A stretch of DNA of 64,000 nt, from positions 124,001 through 188,000 of the forward strand of contig CATYOF010000001.1 in NCBI GenBank assembly GCA_958410215.1. Reading direction: 5' to 3'. This document shows positions 17,727-25,443 of this stretch, in pieces. A program made the position numbers and the translations under genes. Under the pieces are notes generated by a model that worked only from the letters and a program-made list of their open reading frames with translations, ran no database searches and was not told the origin of the DNA. The stretch comes from an uncultured Cryptobacterium sp. (lineage in GTDB: Bacteria > Actinomycetota > Coriobacteriia > Coriobacteriales > Eggerthellaceae). Position 1 is the first letter of the stretch. The number at the start of each line of letters is the position of its first letter.

Positions 17727-18944
17727 TTACTTGCCTCCCTTCAGAACATCTTCGTCATACTGACCGATGGCCTGATCAGGATGCTTTGCGTCCCATTCAC
17801 GTACCTTCTCGAAGTCAGCGCCACCGCTGGTGCGGCCAGTCTTCTTCATGCCGAAGCCATGAATAACAAGTGCAGCAGCTACAACGCCCGTCAAAGTCCA
17901 AGCAATAGCTTCAGGCTGAATAGTCATGCCGCCAATGCGCAAATCGCGGAAGCGAGCGCGGAATGGGGTGTTGGTTTCAACCCAGTTCTCGCCGGGATCG
18001 TTGGGGTTAGCAGTGCAGCAACCAATGCAAGGACCGCCCGAAGCAACACACCAAGAACGACGATGGTTCCAGCGAACGATACCGCAGTTAGCCTTAGTCT
18101 GAGGACCGCGGCAACCCATAGGATACAGGCAGTAATTCATTGCCTCTTCCTTGGTGCCAAAGGCATAAACGAATTCACCATTCTCAAAGTGACCACGACG
18201 CTCGCAGTTGTCATGAATGGTCTGGTTGAACATAACGGATGGCTTGTTTTCACCGTTAAGTTCAGGCAACTGACCAACAAGAATTGCATCTACCAAAACA
18301 GCTTCAAGCCATTCAGGATTTGCTGGGCAGCCAGGGATATTGATAACGGGGGTGTCAATTCCTGACTTACGAAGGAACTGTTGTACACCTAATGCACCTG
18401 ACGAATTAGGGTTAGCTCCCATCCAACCACCATTTACTGCACAAGAACCCAACGCCACAACAGCGTTTGCATTTTCTGCAGCATGGATAAGGTGCTCGGT
18501 ACCGGGCTCATTGGCAACGCGCAATGCTTCACCGTTCCAGCCCTCCAAAACCGCACCTTCGTAGATGAGAATGTAATTCCCTGCCTCGATTGTCTGTGCT
18601 TTGGCCTCTTCCATTGACCAACCTGCAGCAGCAGAAAGGGTTTCGCAGTAGTTAAGCGAAATCATTTCCAACACTACGGTTGCTGGATCAGGGGCGTCAA
18701 CCTGTGCGAAAGATTCCGTACAACCGGTGCAAGAAGCGCCTTCGATCCAAATTACGGGATACAAAGCACCTGATTCTGCGCCGATAACGGAGTTCTCGAT
18801 CGCCTGAGCAACGCGAGGAGCAGCGAGCTCAGACAAGCCTGCCGCAACGGCGAGCGAACCGCAGAGCTTCATGAAGCTACGACGAGACACGCCACGTGCC
18901 TCCAGCTTGCTTAAAAACTCTGGACTGATTGCCTCTGTTACCAT
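17727..18944 (-). CDS. hyaA: [NiFe] hydrogenase small subunit with Tat signal
   Basis: This subunit holds the iron-sulfur relay. The ATG at 18944 has AAGGAGG seven bases upstream; the frame also has an in-frame GTG six bases earlier. The 405-residue protein begins with a twin-arginine signal (SRRSFMKLCGSLAVAAG near 20-36). Cluster cysteines include EGASCTGCTES and, near the C-terminus, CGIVRW and GGPCIGCC. A final hydrophobic helix (about 348-368) can hold the enzyme in the membrane, with a charged cytoplasmic tail. It is the first gene of the operon and begins 3 bases upstream of the large subunit. Confidence 0.96.
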   Translation of the reverse strand: MVTEAISPEFLSKLEARGVSRRSFMKLCGSLAVAAGLSELAAPRVAQAIENSVIGAESGALYPVIWIEGASCTGCTESFAQVDAPDPATVVLEMISLNYCETLSAAAGWSMEEAKAQTIEAGNYILIYEGAVLEGWNGEALRVANEPGTEHLIHAAENANAVVALGSCAVNGGWMGANPNSSGALGVQQFLRKSGIDTPVINIPGCPANPEWLEAVLVDAILVGQLPELNGENKPSVMFNQTIHDNCERRGHFENGEFVYAFGTKEEAMNYCLYPMGCRGPQTKANCGIVRWNHRRSWCVASGGPCIGCCTANPNDPGENWVETNTPFRARFRDLRIGGMTIQPEAIAWTLTGVVAAALVIHGFGMKKTGRTSGGADFEKVREWDAKHPDQAIGQYDEDVLKGGK

Positions 18945-19391
18945 GTGCACACCTCCTTAAGGGTGTATTGTCCTGTAAAACCTCTGTACACATTTTCGTG
19001 GATTTCTTCTCAAAAAAGACTGACTAACTTGCGAATATCGGGTTATTCCCGCCAGCGGCACGAAAATGTTACCCAAAATATTGGTAGTAACACACATTTC
19101 CTTCATAAGTGATCATCTGGTCAAATGATCAAAAGAAAACATTCCGTACGCTGGTACAAAAATTCGTTTTTGTTACCTATTTTTTTGAGAATATTCCAAC
19201 GTTTGAACATTATTTTGAATTCTACCATTAGCAAATGGTCATTTTTAAAAAATCGTCCTATTTTCTTTCGAGCACTTCAAAGCTTTTCTTATTGAGGTCA
19301 TTGAAGTTTATTTGCCATCGTTTACGCAAAAGAAACCCCTACACCACTCAGAGTGGAGTATTATGTTCAAAATTTATACGAAAGGAACGAC
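18945..19391. promoter_or_regulatory. Divergent regulatory region between hydrogenase operon and pheA
   Basis: This 447-base spacer must hold both promoters. For the hydrogenase operon, TTGAGA (19009-19014) is followed after 17 bases by only a poor -10, so the start is uncertain. The region also has a 22-base near-palindrome at 19110-19131 and a related motif CAAATGGTCA near 19233-19242, plus AT-rich stretches near 19160-19230. No coding frame or RNA gene was recognised. Confidence 0.5.
19110..19131. promoter_or_regulatory. Candidate operator palindrome
   Basis: TGATCAT-CTGGTCAA-ATGATCA is palindromic except for its centre. A second partial copy, ACCATTAGCAAATGGTC, lies about 110 bases closer to pheA. 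The position, roughly 165 bases upstream of the hydrogenase start, suits a remote activator or a shared repressor. The protein that binds is unknown. Confidence 0.45.
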
Positions 19392-20240
19392 ATGACTCAG
19401 CCCACTACTATCGCATATCTTGGACCAGTAGGAACCTACTCCCACGAAGCAGCTCGTCTGTTTGCAAAACGCATGAAATGCGAAGAAGTTGAGCTTATTG
19501 AATGTCCTTCGTTTAATGAAGTTCATGAGGCAGTCGATCGCGGTAAAGCAGAATTTGGCGTTATGCCCATTGAAAATTCTCTTGAAGGAGTGGTAACTGC
19601 CACGCTTGACACACTTGCGTTCAAGGGTGGTGTATCCATTATGGGGTCAGCGGTGTTGGACATTCATCACTGCTTAGTACTGCATCCCGAAGCTGAATTA
19701 GCCGATATAAAAACTATCGTAAGTCACCCTCAAGGATTAGCACAGTGTCGTCGGTACTTAAACAACCGTTTTCCTTTACTTGCACGTGTTGCAGCTTCTT
19801 CTACTGCAGAAGGAGCACGCCAAGCATCACAAGACAAAACGATCGCCGGCATTTCTTCTGAATTTGCTGCAGAACTATTTAAGGGCAAAATTCAAGAACG
19901 AGACATTGAAGACCACTACGGCAACCAAACTCGTTTTGCCTTAATCGCCCGCCAAGGCCATGAACCAGTACTCCATAGTGAACACATGAAAACATCTCTG
20001 GCACTTTCCCTGAACGCCGACAAGCCAGGATCGCTTTTAATGATTCTCTCTGAACTTAATTACGCCAACGTTAACTTAACCATGATTCAGTCGCGCCCCA
20101 CCAAACAAGGACTGGGAGACTATTTGTTCTTTGTTGATTTAGAGGGAACCCCAGCCGATCCTGCTATTAAAACCGCACTGGATTGTTTGCGTTTAAAGTT
20201 GCGTGAAGTGAAAGTACTTGGTAGTTATCCCGCCGAATAA
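19392..20240 (+). CDS. pheA: Prephenate dehydratase
   Basis: The enzyme converts prephenate to phenylpyruvate in phenylalanine synthesis. The ATG at 19392 follows AAAGGAA; an upstream ATG (19353) would add 13 unlikely residues. The 282-residue protein has YLGPVGTYSHEAA near 8-20, MPIENSLEGVV, and the conserved TRF motif in GNQTRFALIARQ. The last 80 residues form an ACT domain with LSELNYANVNLTMIQSRP that would bind phenylalanine for feedback inhibition; the usual ESRP is QSRP here. It is a monofunctional enzyme, without chorismate mutase. Confidence 0.95.
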   Translation: MTQPTTIAYLGPVGTYSHEAARLFAKRMKCEEVELIECPSFNEVHEAVDRGKAEFGVMPIENSLEGVVTATLDTLAFKGGVSIMGSAVLDIHHCLVLHPEAELADIKTIVSHPQGLAQCRRYLNNRFPLLARVAASSTAEGARQASQDKTIAGISSEFAAELFKGKIQERDIEDHYGNQTRFALIARQGHEPVLHSEHMKTSLALSLNADKPGSLLMILSELNYANVNLTMIQSRPTKQGLGDYLFFVDLEGTPADPAIKTALDCLRLKLREVKVLGSYPAE

Positions 20241-20258
20241 CACCCGCTCTCGTAACGG

Positions 20259-20297
20259 CTTCTCAGTATGGCACTTACTTTGCATCTTACTGAGAAG
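20259..20297. other. Hairpin after pheA
   Basis: A 10-base-pair stem (CTTCTCAGTA at 20259-20268 with its complement at 20288-20297) and a 19-base loop lie just after the pheA stop. There is no U-tract, so it may be part of the mRNA end or only a structured spacer. Confidence 0.5.
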
Positions 20298-20370
20298 TCC
20301 CATAGGGTAACTATTAAAGCTACCCCGTGCACACTTTAGTTGATGTGTTGATGCGCTTTTCGATTCGTTG

Positions 20371-20548
20371 GTGCTTATCTGACTAAACGTAGAAGCGAAC
20401 TCAGAACACTAATTTTAAATCGCGCCTGCAAAGGCGCGTTTTTTAATACTGATGCAGCGAAGCGCATGAAAATAGTCTCACCGTGTATACGATGAGACTA
20501 TTTGAACAGCGAAAGCGTGCGAGCTGATGCGTTTAGTCAAATAAGCAC
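20371..20548. repeat. Palindromic element C
   Basis: A 19-base inverted repeat (GTGCTTATCTGACTAAACG at 20371-20389, with one mismatch to the complement at 20530-20548) encloses a shorter inner hairpin (20471-20502) and the pheA terminator. The sequence GAAGCGAACTCAG near 20392 recalls the core of element A. It lies between convergent pheA and mutY, like elements A and D. Confidence 0.6.
20421..20444 (+). terminator. Intrinsic terminator of pheA
   Basis: A perfect GC-rich stem, CGCGCCT with AGGCGCG, has a four-base loop and a run of six T on the plus strand. It lies inside palindromic element C. Confidence 0.88.
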
Positions 20549-20562
20549 TTAGCCACCGTATC

Positions 20563-21555
20563 TTATGAAGCGCAGTACACTACATCCTTACCTACGCCGC
20601 GCGCTTTAAAGAACCCTTCGCGAACCAGGTCATCCAAAATGGAGTGAATAAGACCAGGATCAACTTCCCCTCTTCCGTGGGCCTGCTCAAATTCATTCAA
20701 AGCAGCGCACGCATCGCTAAACGTAATTTCCTGCTGCGCTAGCACAACCCGAACCAGCTCGGCACGTTTCTGCCTGCGCGAACCTTCAAATTTCGACTGC
20801 TGTACATGATGACGCGATCGACGAGAAGGGTTAGGAAGTACCGACTTTAAATAGGCGCCGTAATCCAGCAAGGCATAATACCACCCGCGTGGATTGTCCT
20901 TGGAACACGTTTTTTCAACCAACGGTTCTAATTCACGATCGGAAACGCCTTCTTTATCGGGAAAGAATTCATGCAGAAACACCGTGCGTACGTTTGTTTC
21001 TAGATAGAGCACTGGTTTTTGATACGCGAACGCTAGCACTCCCCCTGCAGTAGCCTTACCAATACCAGGAAGCGCTAACAGTTCATCATACGAAACAGGA
21101 AGGCTACCTTGATACTTTTCAGCACACTGTTCCGCGCACCGCTTAAGAGCAAGAGCGCGACGGTTATAACCCAAGCCCTGCCATGCTTCTAGCACAAGAG
21201 ATGTTTCTGCACTCGCCAAGGCATCAAGCGTAGGAAAAAGCTTCAAAAAGCGATCCCAATATTTTTCAACCCGTGCAACCTGCGTTTGCTGAAGCATTAC
21301 TTCAGAAACAAGCACGGCATAAGGATCACTAATACCTCTCCAAGGAAGGTCTCGATACAAGCGCTTACCTTCATCCCATATTTTAGAAATAAAGGCACGT
21401 TCCGCATCAGTGAAGCGCACTTCGGCTTCCTCCACCTTGCCCGCATGAGCGAAGAATTTTTCATTGCCCTTCACCTTATCCGTATCAGCAAGAAGGCATT
21501 CGGCTCCACCCACTTTGATGGTTTTAGAAGCCTTAGCAACCGATTTGGTAGTCAT
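20563..21555 (-). CDS. mutY: MutY-like adenine glycosylase lacking the iron-sulfur cluster
   Basis: MutY removes adenine mispaired with 8-oxoguanine. I start at ATG 21555 (330 residues); a GTG one codon earlier is possible. The fold is clear: VSEVMLQQTQVARV with the catalytic Glu near 85, QGLGYNRRA, and LPGIGKATAGGVLAF near 162-176. Two features are unusual. The Asp normally following in LDGNV is a Glu here (LETNVRTVF, near 186). The four cluster cysteines expected after DYGAYLK are absent; instead the stretch near 240-262 is Arg/Ser/Lys-rich. This matches a clusterless subfamily known from some bacteria. The N-terminal 45 residues are extra. It follows the Rrf2 gene without a gap. Confidence 0.85.
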   Translation of the reverse strand: MTTKSVAKASKTIKVGGAECLLADTDKVKGNEKFFAHAGKVEEAEVRFTDAERAFISKIWDEGKRLYRDLPWRGISDPYAVLVSEVMLQQTQVARVEKYWDRFLKLFPTLDALASAETSLVLEAWQGLGYNRRALALKRCAEQCAEKYQGSLPVSYDELLALPGIGKATAGGVLAFAYQKPVLYLETNVRTVFLHEFFPDKEGVSDRELEPLVEKTCSKDNPRGWYYALLDYGAYLKSVLPNPSRRSRHHVQQSKFEGSRRQKRAELVRVVLAQQEITFSDACAALNEFEQAHGRGEVDPGLIHSILDDLVREGFFKARGVGKDVVYCAS

Positions 21556-21558
21556 CAC

Positions 21559-22032
21559 CTAGCAGTCTTCCCTTGAAACTTCAGAGGAAGAATCAAGCGC
21601 AAATGCAGCTTGAAGAGCAGGATGATTTTCTCCTTGCTCAAAAAGATCTTTTAAAGAAATAGAAGAATACAGATTCTTTAGTACCGCATCTGCCGCACGC
21701 CATACGGCATTAAACGCACACGATCCCTTATGGCAACACGAATAACCACAATTGGTGCATTCAGCCACCGACATAGCATCGCCACTTACGCTCGTAAGAA
21801 CATCATAGACCGTAACAACCGAAGGATCGCAATTCAAAACAAGGCCTCCATGCACACCACGAATGGTGCGCAAAAGGCCTGCTTTAACTAATTCATGCTG
21901 AATGCTTCGCGCAAAAGAATAGGGAATCTGTTCCGCTTCTGCCACTTCAGCAATCGAAACATATGATTCGCCATTTTTGTAAGCGGCACGGATGATACGG
22001 CACGCGTAGTCGCAGCGGCGCGTGATGCTCAT
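21559..22032 (-). CDS. Rrf2-family regulator with cysteine-rich sensor loop
   Basis: The 157-residue protein has the Rrf2 winged helix: MSITRRCDYACRIIRAAY, then IAEVAEAEQIPYSFARSIQHEL and VHGGLVL. Cysteines at 92, 95, 99, 100 and 105 (CTNCGYSCCHKGSC) are placed like the cluster ligands of IscR and RsrR, so an iron-sulfur or redox sensor role is likely but unproven. The ATG follows GGAGGAC, which lies inside the end of the upstream gene. It forms an operon with the AAA-like gene upstream and mutY downstream. Confidence 0.9.
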   Translation of the reverse strand: MSITRRCDYACRIIRAAYKNGESYVSIAEVAEAEQIPYSFARSIQHELVKAGLLRTIRGVHGGLVLNCDPSVVTVYDVLTSVSGDAMSVAECTNCGYSCCHKGSCAFNAVWRAADAVLKNLYSSISLKDLFEQGENHPALQAAFALDSSSEVSREDC

Positions 22033-22035
22033 CAG

Positions 22036-23823
22036 TTAGTCCTCCAGTAGATCGTCAATATTGAGTAGTTCTTTTCTAAAGCGCTCGACTGCCAAATCTT
22101 CCATGCGTTTATACTCTTCAGATTCCAAAGGCTGGAAATTGGACAGACGCATTAAGACCTTATCGGTTTCAACCGCGCAAAACGTGTTACGCGCAACGCT
22201 TTCACGATAGGCTTCCTCTACCGCTTCATTTGAAATAGCGTAAATTTCAAAACGAGATAACCCACGAGAAAAATCAACCAACTGACCCCTGTTAAGTCCA
22301 CGCATGGAAGGATGCTGGGACTGCTCGCTGAGCCAAATTGCACGACGTTCATCTTCGTTGGGCAAATCTATATCCACAAAACGATGGTCACCCATTAAAT
22401 CCCAGAAAAAGGGATCAATGTCATTAGGCTCCGAGGCCGAAATAAGCACCGTAGTTTCTGGGCTGGTAAGAGCAGCCTGTACCAAAGCAAGCGCTTCACG
22501 TGCACCACGAGAAAGCTGAATGGTTAAAAGCGATTGCATATCGTCAAGCGATCCGTCAAAAAACGGCAAATCCCACAGATCGAGATCTTCCAATACCACA
22601 ACCGTAGGAGAATCAAACCCATTTTTAGAAACACCCGAAAGGCGAGCCTTGAAATTAGGTGATGCCATAACGCATAAAATCACCTGACCCATCGCATTGC
22701 GATCAAGGCGCATACGTATTGCAGGCAAACCAAGCTCCCCTACTGTTGCCACCATAAAGCAGTTAGCATCTTCACGAGCGGGGCTACGGAAAACCAGCGT
22801 TCCTAAACCAGGCATCCCTGGAAGGCCATGACGGAAATTGAGCATCTTTAAGAACTGAGCGAATTCCGGATCTTTACCTCGTCCAACTCCCAGTTTAGCC
22901 ATAGCGCTAATTGCACGGTCAAACCCCACAAGATTGCTGTAGTTAAACTGCTGCTGAGCTACCTCTTGCGACTCCTGCGAAGGAGCACCACCCATAGCAA
23001 GAGAAGAAAGCTGAGCAAACGCAGCAGCAAGCGGAGAATCGGGAGGAATAACCGTAGATTCTATTTCAAGAGCACCAGGAGTTGCCGCACTAGAATCCTT
23101 TTCGCCATCCTTATGATCTTGATTAGACTCTTTACTTGAAGAGAGCGAAGAAGGCGTGGAAGCAGAAGCATCAGCAGCCACACCAGAGCCATTCTGAGAA
23201 AGGTTTGGTAACGCACTAGATTCCTTTGGCGCTACCGTTGCATCCCCCGATGTCGAAGACACACCATTGTGAGTGGATGCCCCGTTCACTTCACCCTGGG
23301 ATACCTCCCGAGAAAAACCTGGAGCGTTGTTTGAAGAGCCCTTCATAGATAAGGAAGTTTTATCCACCATATCGCCATCGAAACGATAGAGCACATCATC
23401 GGTTGCATCCATCAAATCCTGGCTTACCATGTCAGCCATATCTTCTACAAGACTGCGATCTAAACCATATTCCTCTAATTTATCAAACGCAAGCTTTTGC
23501 AACTCTTCGGCATGACGCGCCATTTCCTCTGGCGTCCAGAATGCTTCAAGCTTTTCGAAAATATATTCTGCAAGAGAGCGTTGCTTGGCACGAATCGCTA
23601 AATCCCACGCTTTCGCCATGCCTTCAAGCACCGCTTCATTAGGAATTCTATTTTCACGCAAAGCACGCTCATAGGCAGCCATATAAAGATGGATACCTAA
23701 TACAATATCGCCTTCTTCTACTGCTGAAGCCGCACGCTGAAGATAAGCCTCTGAAGAATTGGAATGCGCATTTTGATCCTGGAACGATGATCCGCCAAAC
23801 GTAGATTCTTCGTTCATCATCAT
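22036..23823 (-). CDS. Degenerate AAA+-like protein with disordered linker
   Basis: A 595-residue protein read from one of three consecutive ATG codons, with AAGGAGG just upstream. An N-terminal helical region (about 20-140) resembles a TPR-like pair array, followed by a Ser/Gly/Asn-rich disordered linker (about 150-280). The C-terminal half resembles an AAA+ ATPase: a Walker B-like TVVVLEDLDLW near 410, a sensor-like LISASEPNDIDPFFW, and a small lid with LPNEDERRAIW. A Walker A motif is not visible: the matching position near 345 reads FRSPAREDANCF. So it may not bind ATP in the usual way. Its function is unknown; it precedes the Rrf2 and mutY genes in one operon. Confidence 0.7.
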   Translation of the reverse strand: MMMNEESTFGGSSFQDQNAHSNSSEAYLQRAASAVEEGDIVLGIHLYMAAYERALRENRIPNEAVLEGMAKAWDLAIRAKQRSLAEYIFEKLEAFWTPEEMARHAEELQKLAFDKLEEYGLDRSLVEDMADMVSQDLMDATDDVLYRFDGDMVDKTSLSMKGSSNNAPGFSREVSQGEVNGASTHNGVSSTSGDATVAPKESSALPNLSQNGSGVAADASASTPSSLSSSKESNQDHKDGEKDSSAATPGALEIESTVIPPDSPLAAAFAQLSSLAMGGAPSQESQEVAQQQFNYSNLVGFDRAISAMAKLGVGRGKDPEFAQFLKMLNFRHGLPGMPGLGTLVFRSPAREDANCFMVATVGELGLPAIRMRLDRNAMGQVILCVMASPNFKARLSGVSKNGFDSPTVVVLEDLDLWDLPFFDGSLDDMQSLLTIQLSRGAREALALVQAALTSPETTVLISASEPNDIDPFFWDLMGDHRFVDIDLPNEDERRAIWLSEQSQHPSMRGLNRGQLVDFSRGLSRFEIYAISNEAVEEAYRESVARNTFCAVETDKVLMRLSNFQPLESEEYKRMEDLAVERFRKELLNIDDLLED

Positions 23824-23988
23824 GCACCTCCTTTTAATTCTTGTTTCAACATTCTATACGTCTTTAATATTCCGCTAATAATGCTAGTTTTTTACTCACA
23901 GTTAATTGTAAAACACGCCATTCCTAGGAATATGAACAAACAGTAATTTGTTAGATATTCGTACCTTTTTCACAAGGAATGAACACTA

Positions 23989-24675
23989 CTACCAAGAAAG
24001 AATGTTCCAACCGCGTTCTTTTGCGCTCCGACGCAAAGGGCGATCAGGAGTAACCGCACAGGGATAGAGCGCTGCTTGAAGCATGGCACGATCAGAATGA
24101 TGATCGCCATAGGCGTGAGTGAGAACCCAATTGCCTTCGCCGTATTTTTCGTTCGCATACGCAGTAATGCGATTAAGCTTTTCTTCTCCTTCAACCGGCA
24201 AACCCTCAACCTGGCAGGTATAGCATCCGTTTTCATCAACAGCCATGCGAGTCGAAAATTCATGGGTAAAACGGTGAGTTTTCATTGCCTGACGTATAAG
24301 AGGTTCAAAAGTTGCAGAAACCACCCATACCTCACGACCACACGAAAGATGGTGTGCAATAGCTTCGTCTGCCTTAGGACGAAAGATTTTTTCTAAATGC
24401 TCGTCGTAAAAGGATTCAAGAAAGCGATCAACCTCTTCTTGCTTTTGGCCTTCGAAAGCGGAAAACACAGCACCACGTACCCAACTTTCATTTTGAGGAA
24501 GGCGAAGCTTGTATCGAAGGCCCCAAAAAATAATGCGGGTAAGAACACGCTTTTTAAGCATTTTTTTACGCTGAAGATAGCGCACCAGAATAACGGGAGA
24601 ATTACCCGAGATAGAAGTTCCATCAAAATCAAAGACTGCAATTTCTACAGGCTTTTTTTGAACGGTTTCCCCCAT
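23989..24675 (-). CDS. HAD-superfamily subfamily IB phosphatase
   Basis: The 228-residue protein has the nucleophile motif FDFDGT near 15-20, the second motif VVSATFEP near 117, and the metal-binding GDHHSD near the C-terminus, as in SerB/YrbI-type IB hydrolases. The helical cap contains RIIFWGLRYKLRL and ESFYDEHL. Family members act on phosphoserine, lysophosphatidate-like and other phosphates; the substrate here is unknown. It stands apart with 165 bases to the next gene upstream of the AAA-like operon. Confidence 0.85.
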   Translation of the reverse strand: MGETVQKKPVEIAVFDFDGTSISGNSPVILVRYLQRKKMLKKRVLTRIIFWGLRYKLRLPQNESWVRGAVFSAFEGQKQEEVDRFLESFYDEHLEKIFRPKADEAIAHHLSCGREVWVVSATFEPLIRQAMKTHRFTHEFSTRMAVDENGCYTCQVEGLPVEGEEKLNRITAYANEKYGEGNWVLTHAYGDHHSDRAMLQAALYPCAVTPDRPLRRSAKERGWNILSW

Positions 24676-24865
24676 TTTCCTACAATTCCTTACCGTACAA
24701 TCACTAACGTTTGCTCGATTGTATCCCTAAGCAGCAGCCCTAAGCAAACCGCACAAATGCCAAAACTCAATCAAGTGTTAAGCAACAAAAACTATACACT
24801 ATGCCGATTCAGAACAGAACAAAATACCCAGAGCATACAAATCTGTAACGAATCAAAGGTTATCC

Positions 24866-24900
24866 CTAAAACAAATGAAGCTCCCTTATGGGAGCTTCAT
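24866..24900 (-). terminator. Intrinsic terminator of tRNA-Asp
   Basis: On the minus strand, ATGAAGCTCCC and GGGAGCTTCAT pair around a four-base loop and are followed by TTGTTTT, 13 bases after the encoded CCA end of tRNA-Asp. Confidence 0.85.
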
Positions 24901-24912
24901 GATTTTCCAAAC

Positions 24913-24989
<77 letters not shown>

Positions 24990-25009
24990 GTGCTTCAGCA
25001 GCGAATGCT

Positions 25010-25037
25010 AGTATACAGGAAATTGAAAAGCGTGCAA
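25010..25037 (-). promoter_or_regulatory. Promoter of tRNA-Asp
   Basis: The minus strand has TTGCAC, a 16-base spacer and TATACT preceded by TG (an extended -10). The -10 ends about 20 bases before the tRNA 5' end. Confidence 0.75.
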
Positions 25038-25443
25038 GAACTTTTTTTAATTTTTTTCCAACTAGCTTTTGATCAGGGGATTTAAATACTTTATCTCGCT
25101 GCTTTTCTTGCATTGCTCCACTTAGGTTATAGGAGGTTTTCTATAAGGCACCTTTTACTTCCCTGCCTAGGCTTGCCTCATTTAGCAAACATCTTCATAA
25201 GGCATTTTTACTTCTCTGAAAAACTATTCGAAGCACCGCTTTGAAAGATGGCTTTAAAAATGCGCAGCCCCTGGTATTTGATCTTTGATTGAGGGATTCC
25301 AAAATCATTCGTCAAATTATTTCGCTGCACACTTGAGCCTTCTTGAAAAGCGAGTAAGTGCTTCGCTTGTTTTGAAGGGAAGTAAAAAATGCCTTACCAA
25401 AGATAAACCTAGATCAGGATTTGCACCTTGAAAGAAGATAGCT
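25038..25443. other. Intergenic region with palindromic element B
   Basis: This 400-base spacer before the DUF697 gene's stop has no gene. Element B occupies most of it, and the remainder is AT-rich. Confidence 0.6.
25144..25396. repeat. Long palindromic element B
   Basis: A repeat of about 20 bases, TAAGGCAYYTTTTACTTCYC, occurs three times: direct copies at 25144-25163 and 25198-25216, and an inverted copy at 25377-25396. Inside, GAAGCACCGCTTTGAAAG (25230-25247) pairs imperfectly with the complement of 25324-25364. The internal sequence GGCTTTAAAAATGCGCAGCCCC resembles the matching part of element A (GGCATTAAAAAAAGCGTAGCCC). The architecture of two direct copies plus one inverted is the same as in A. 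Confidence 0.65.
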
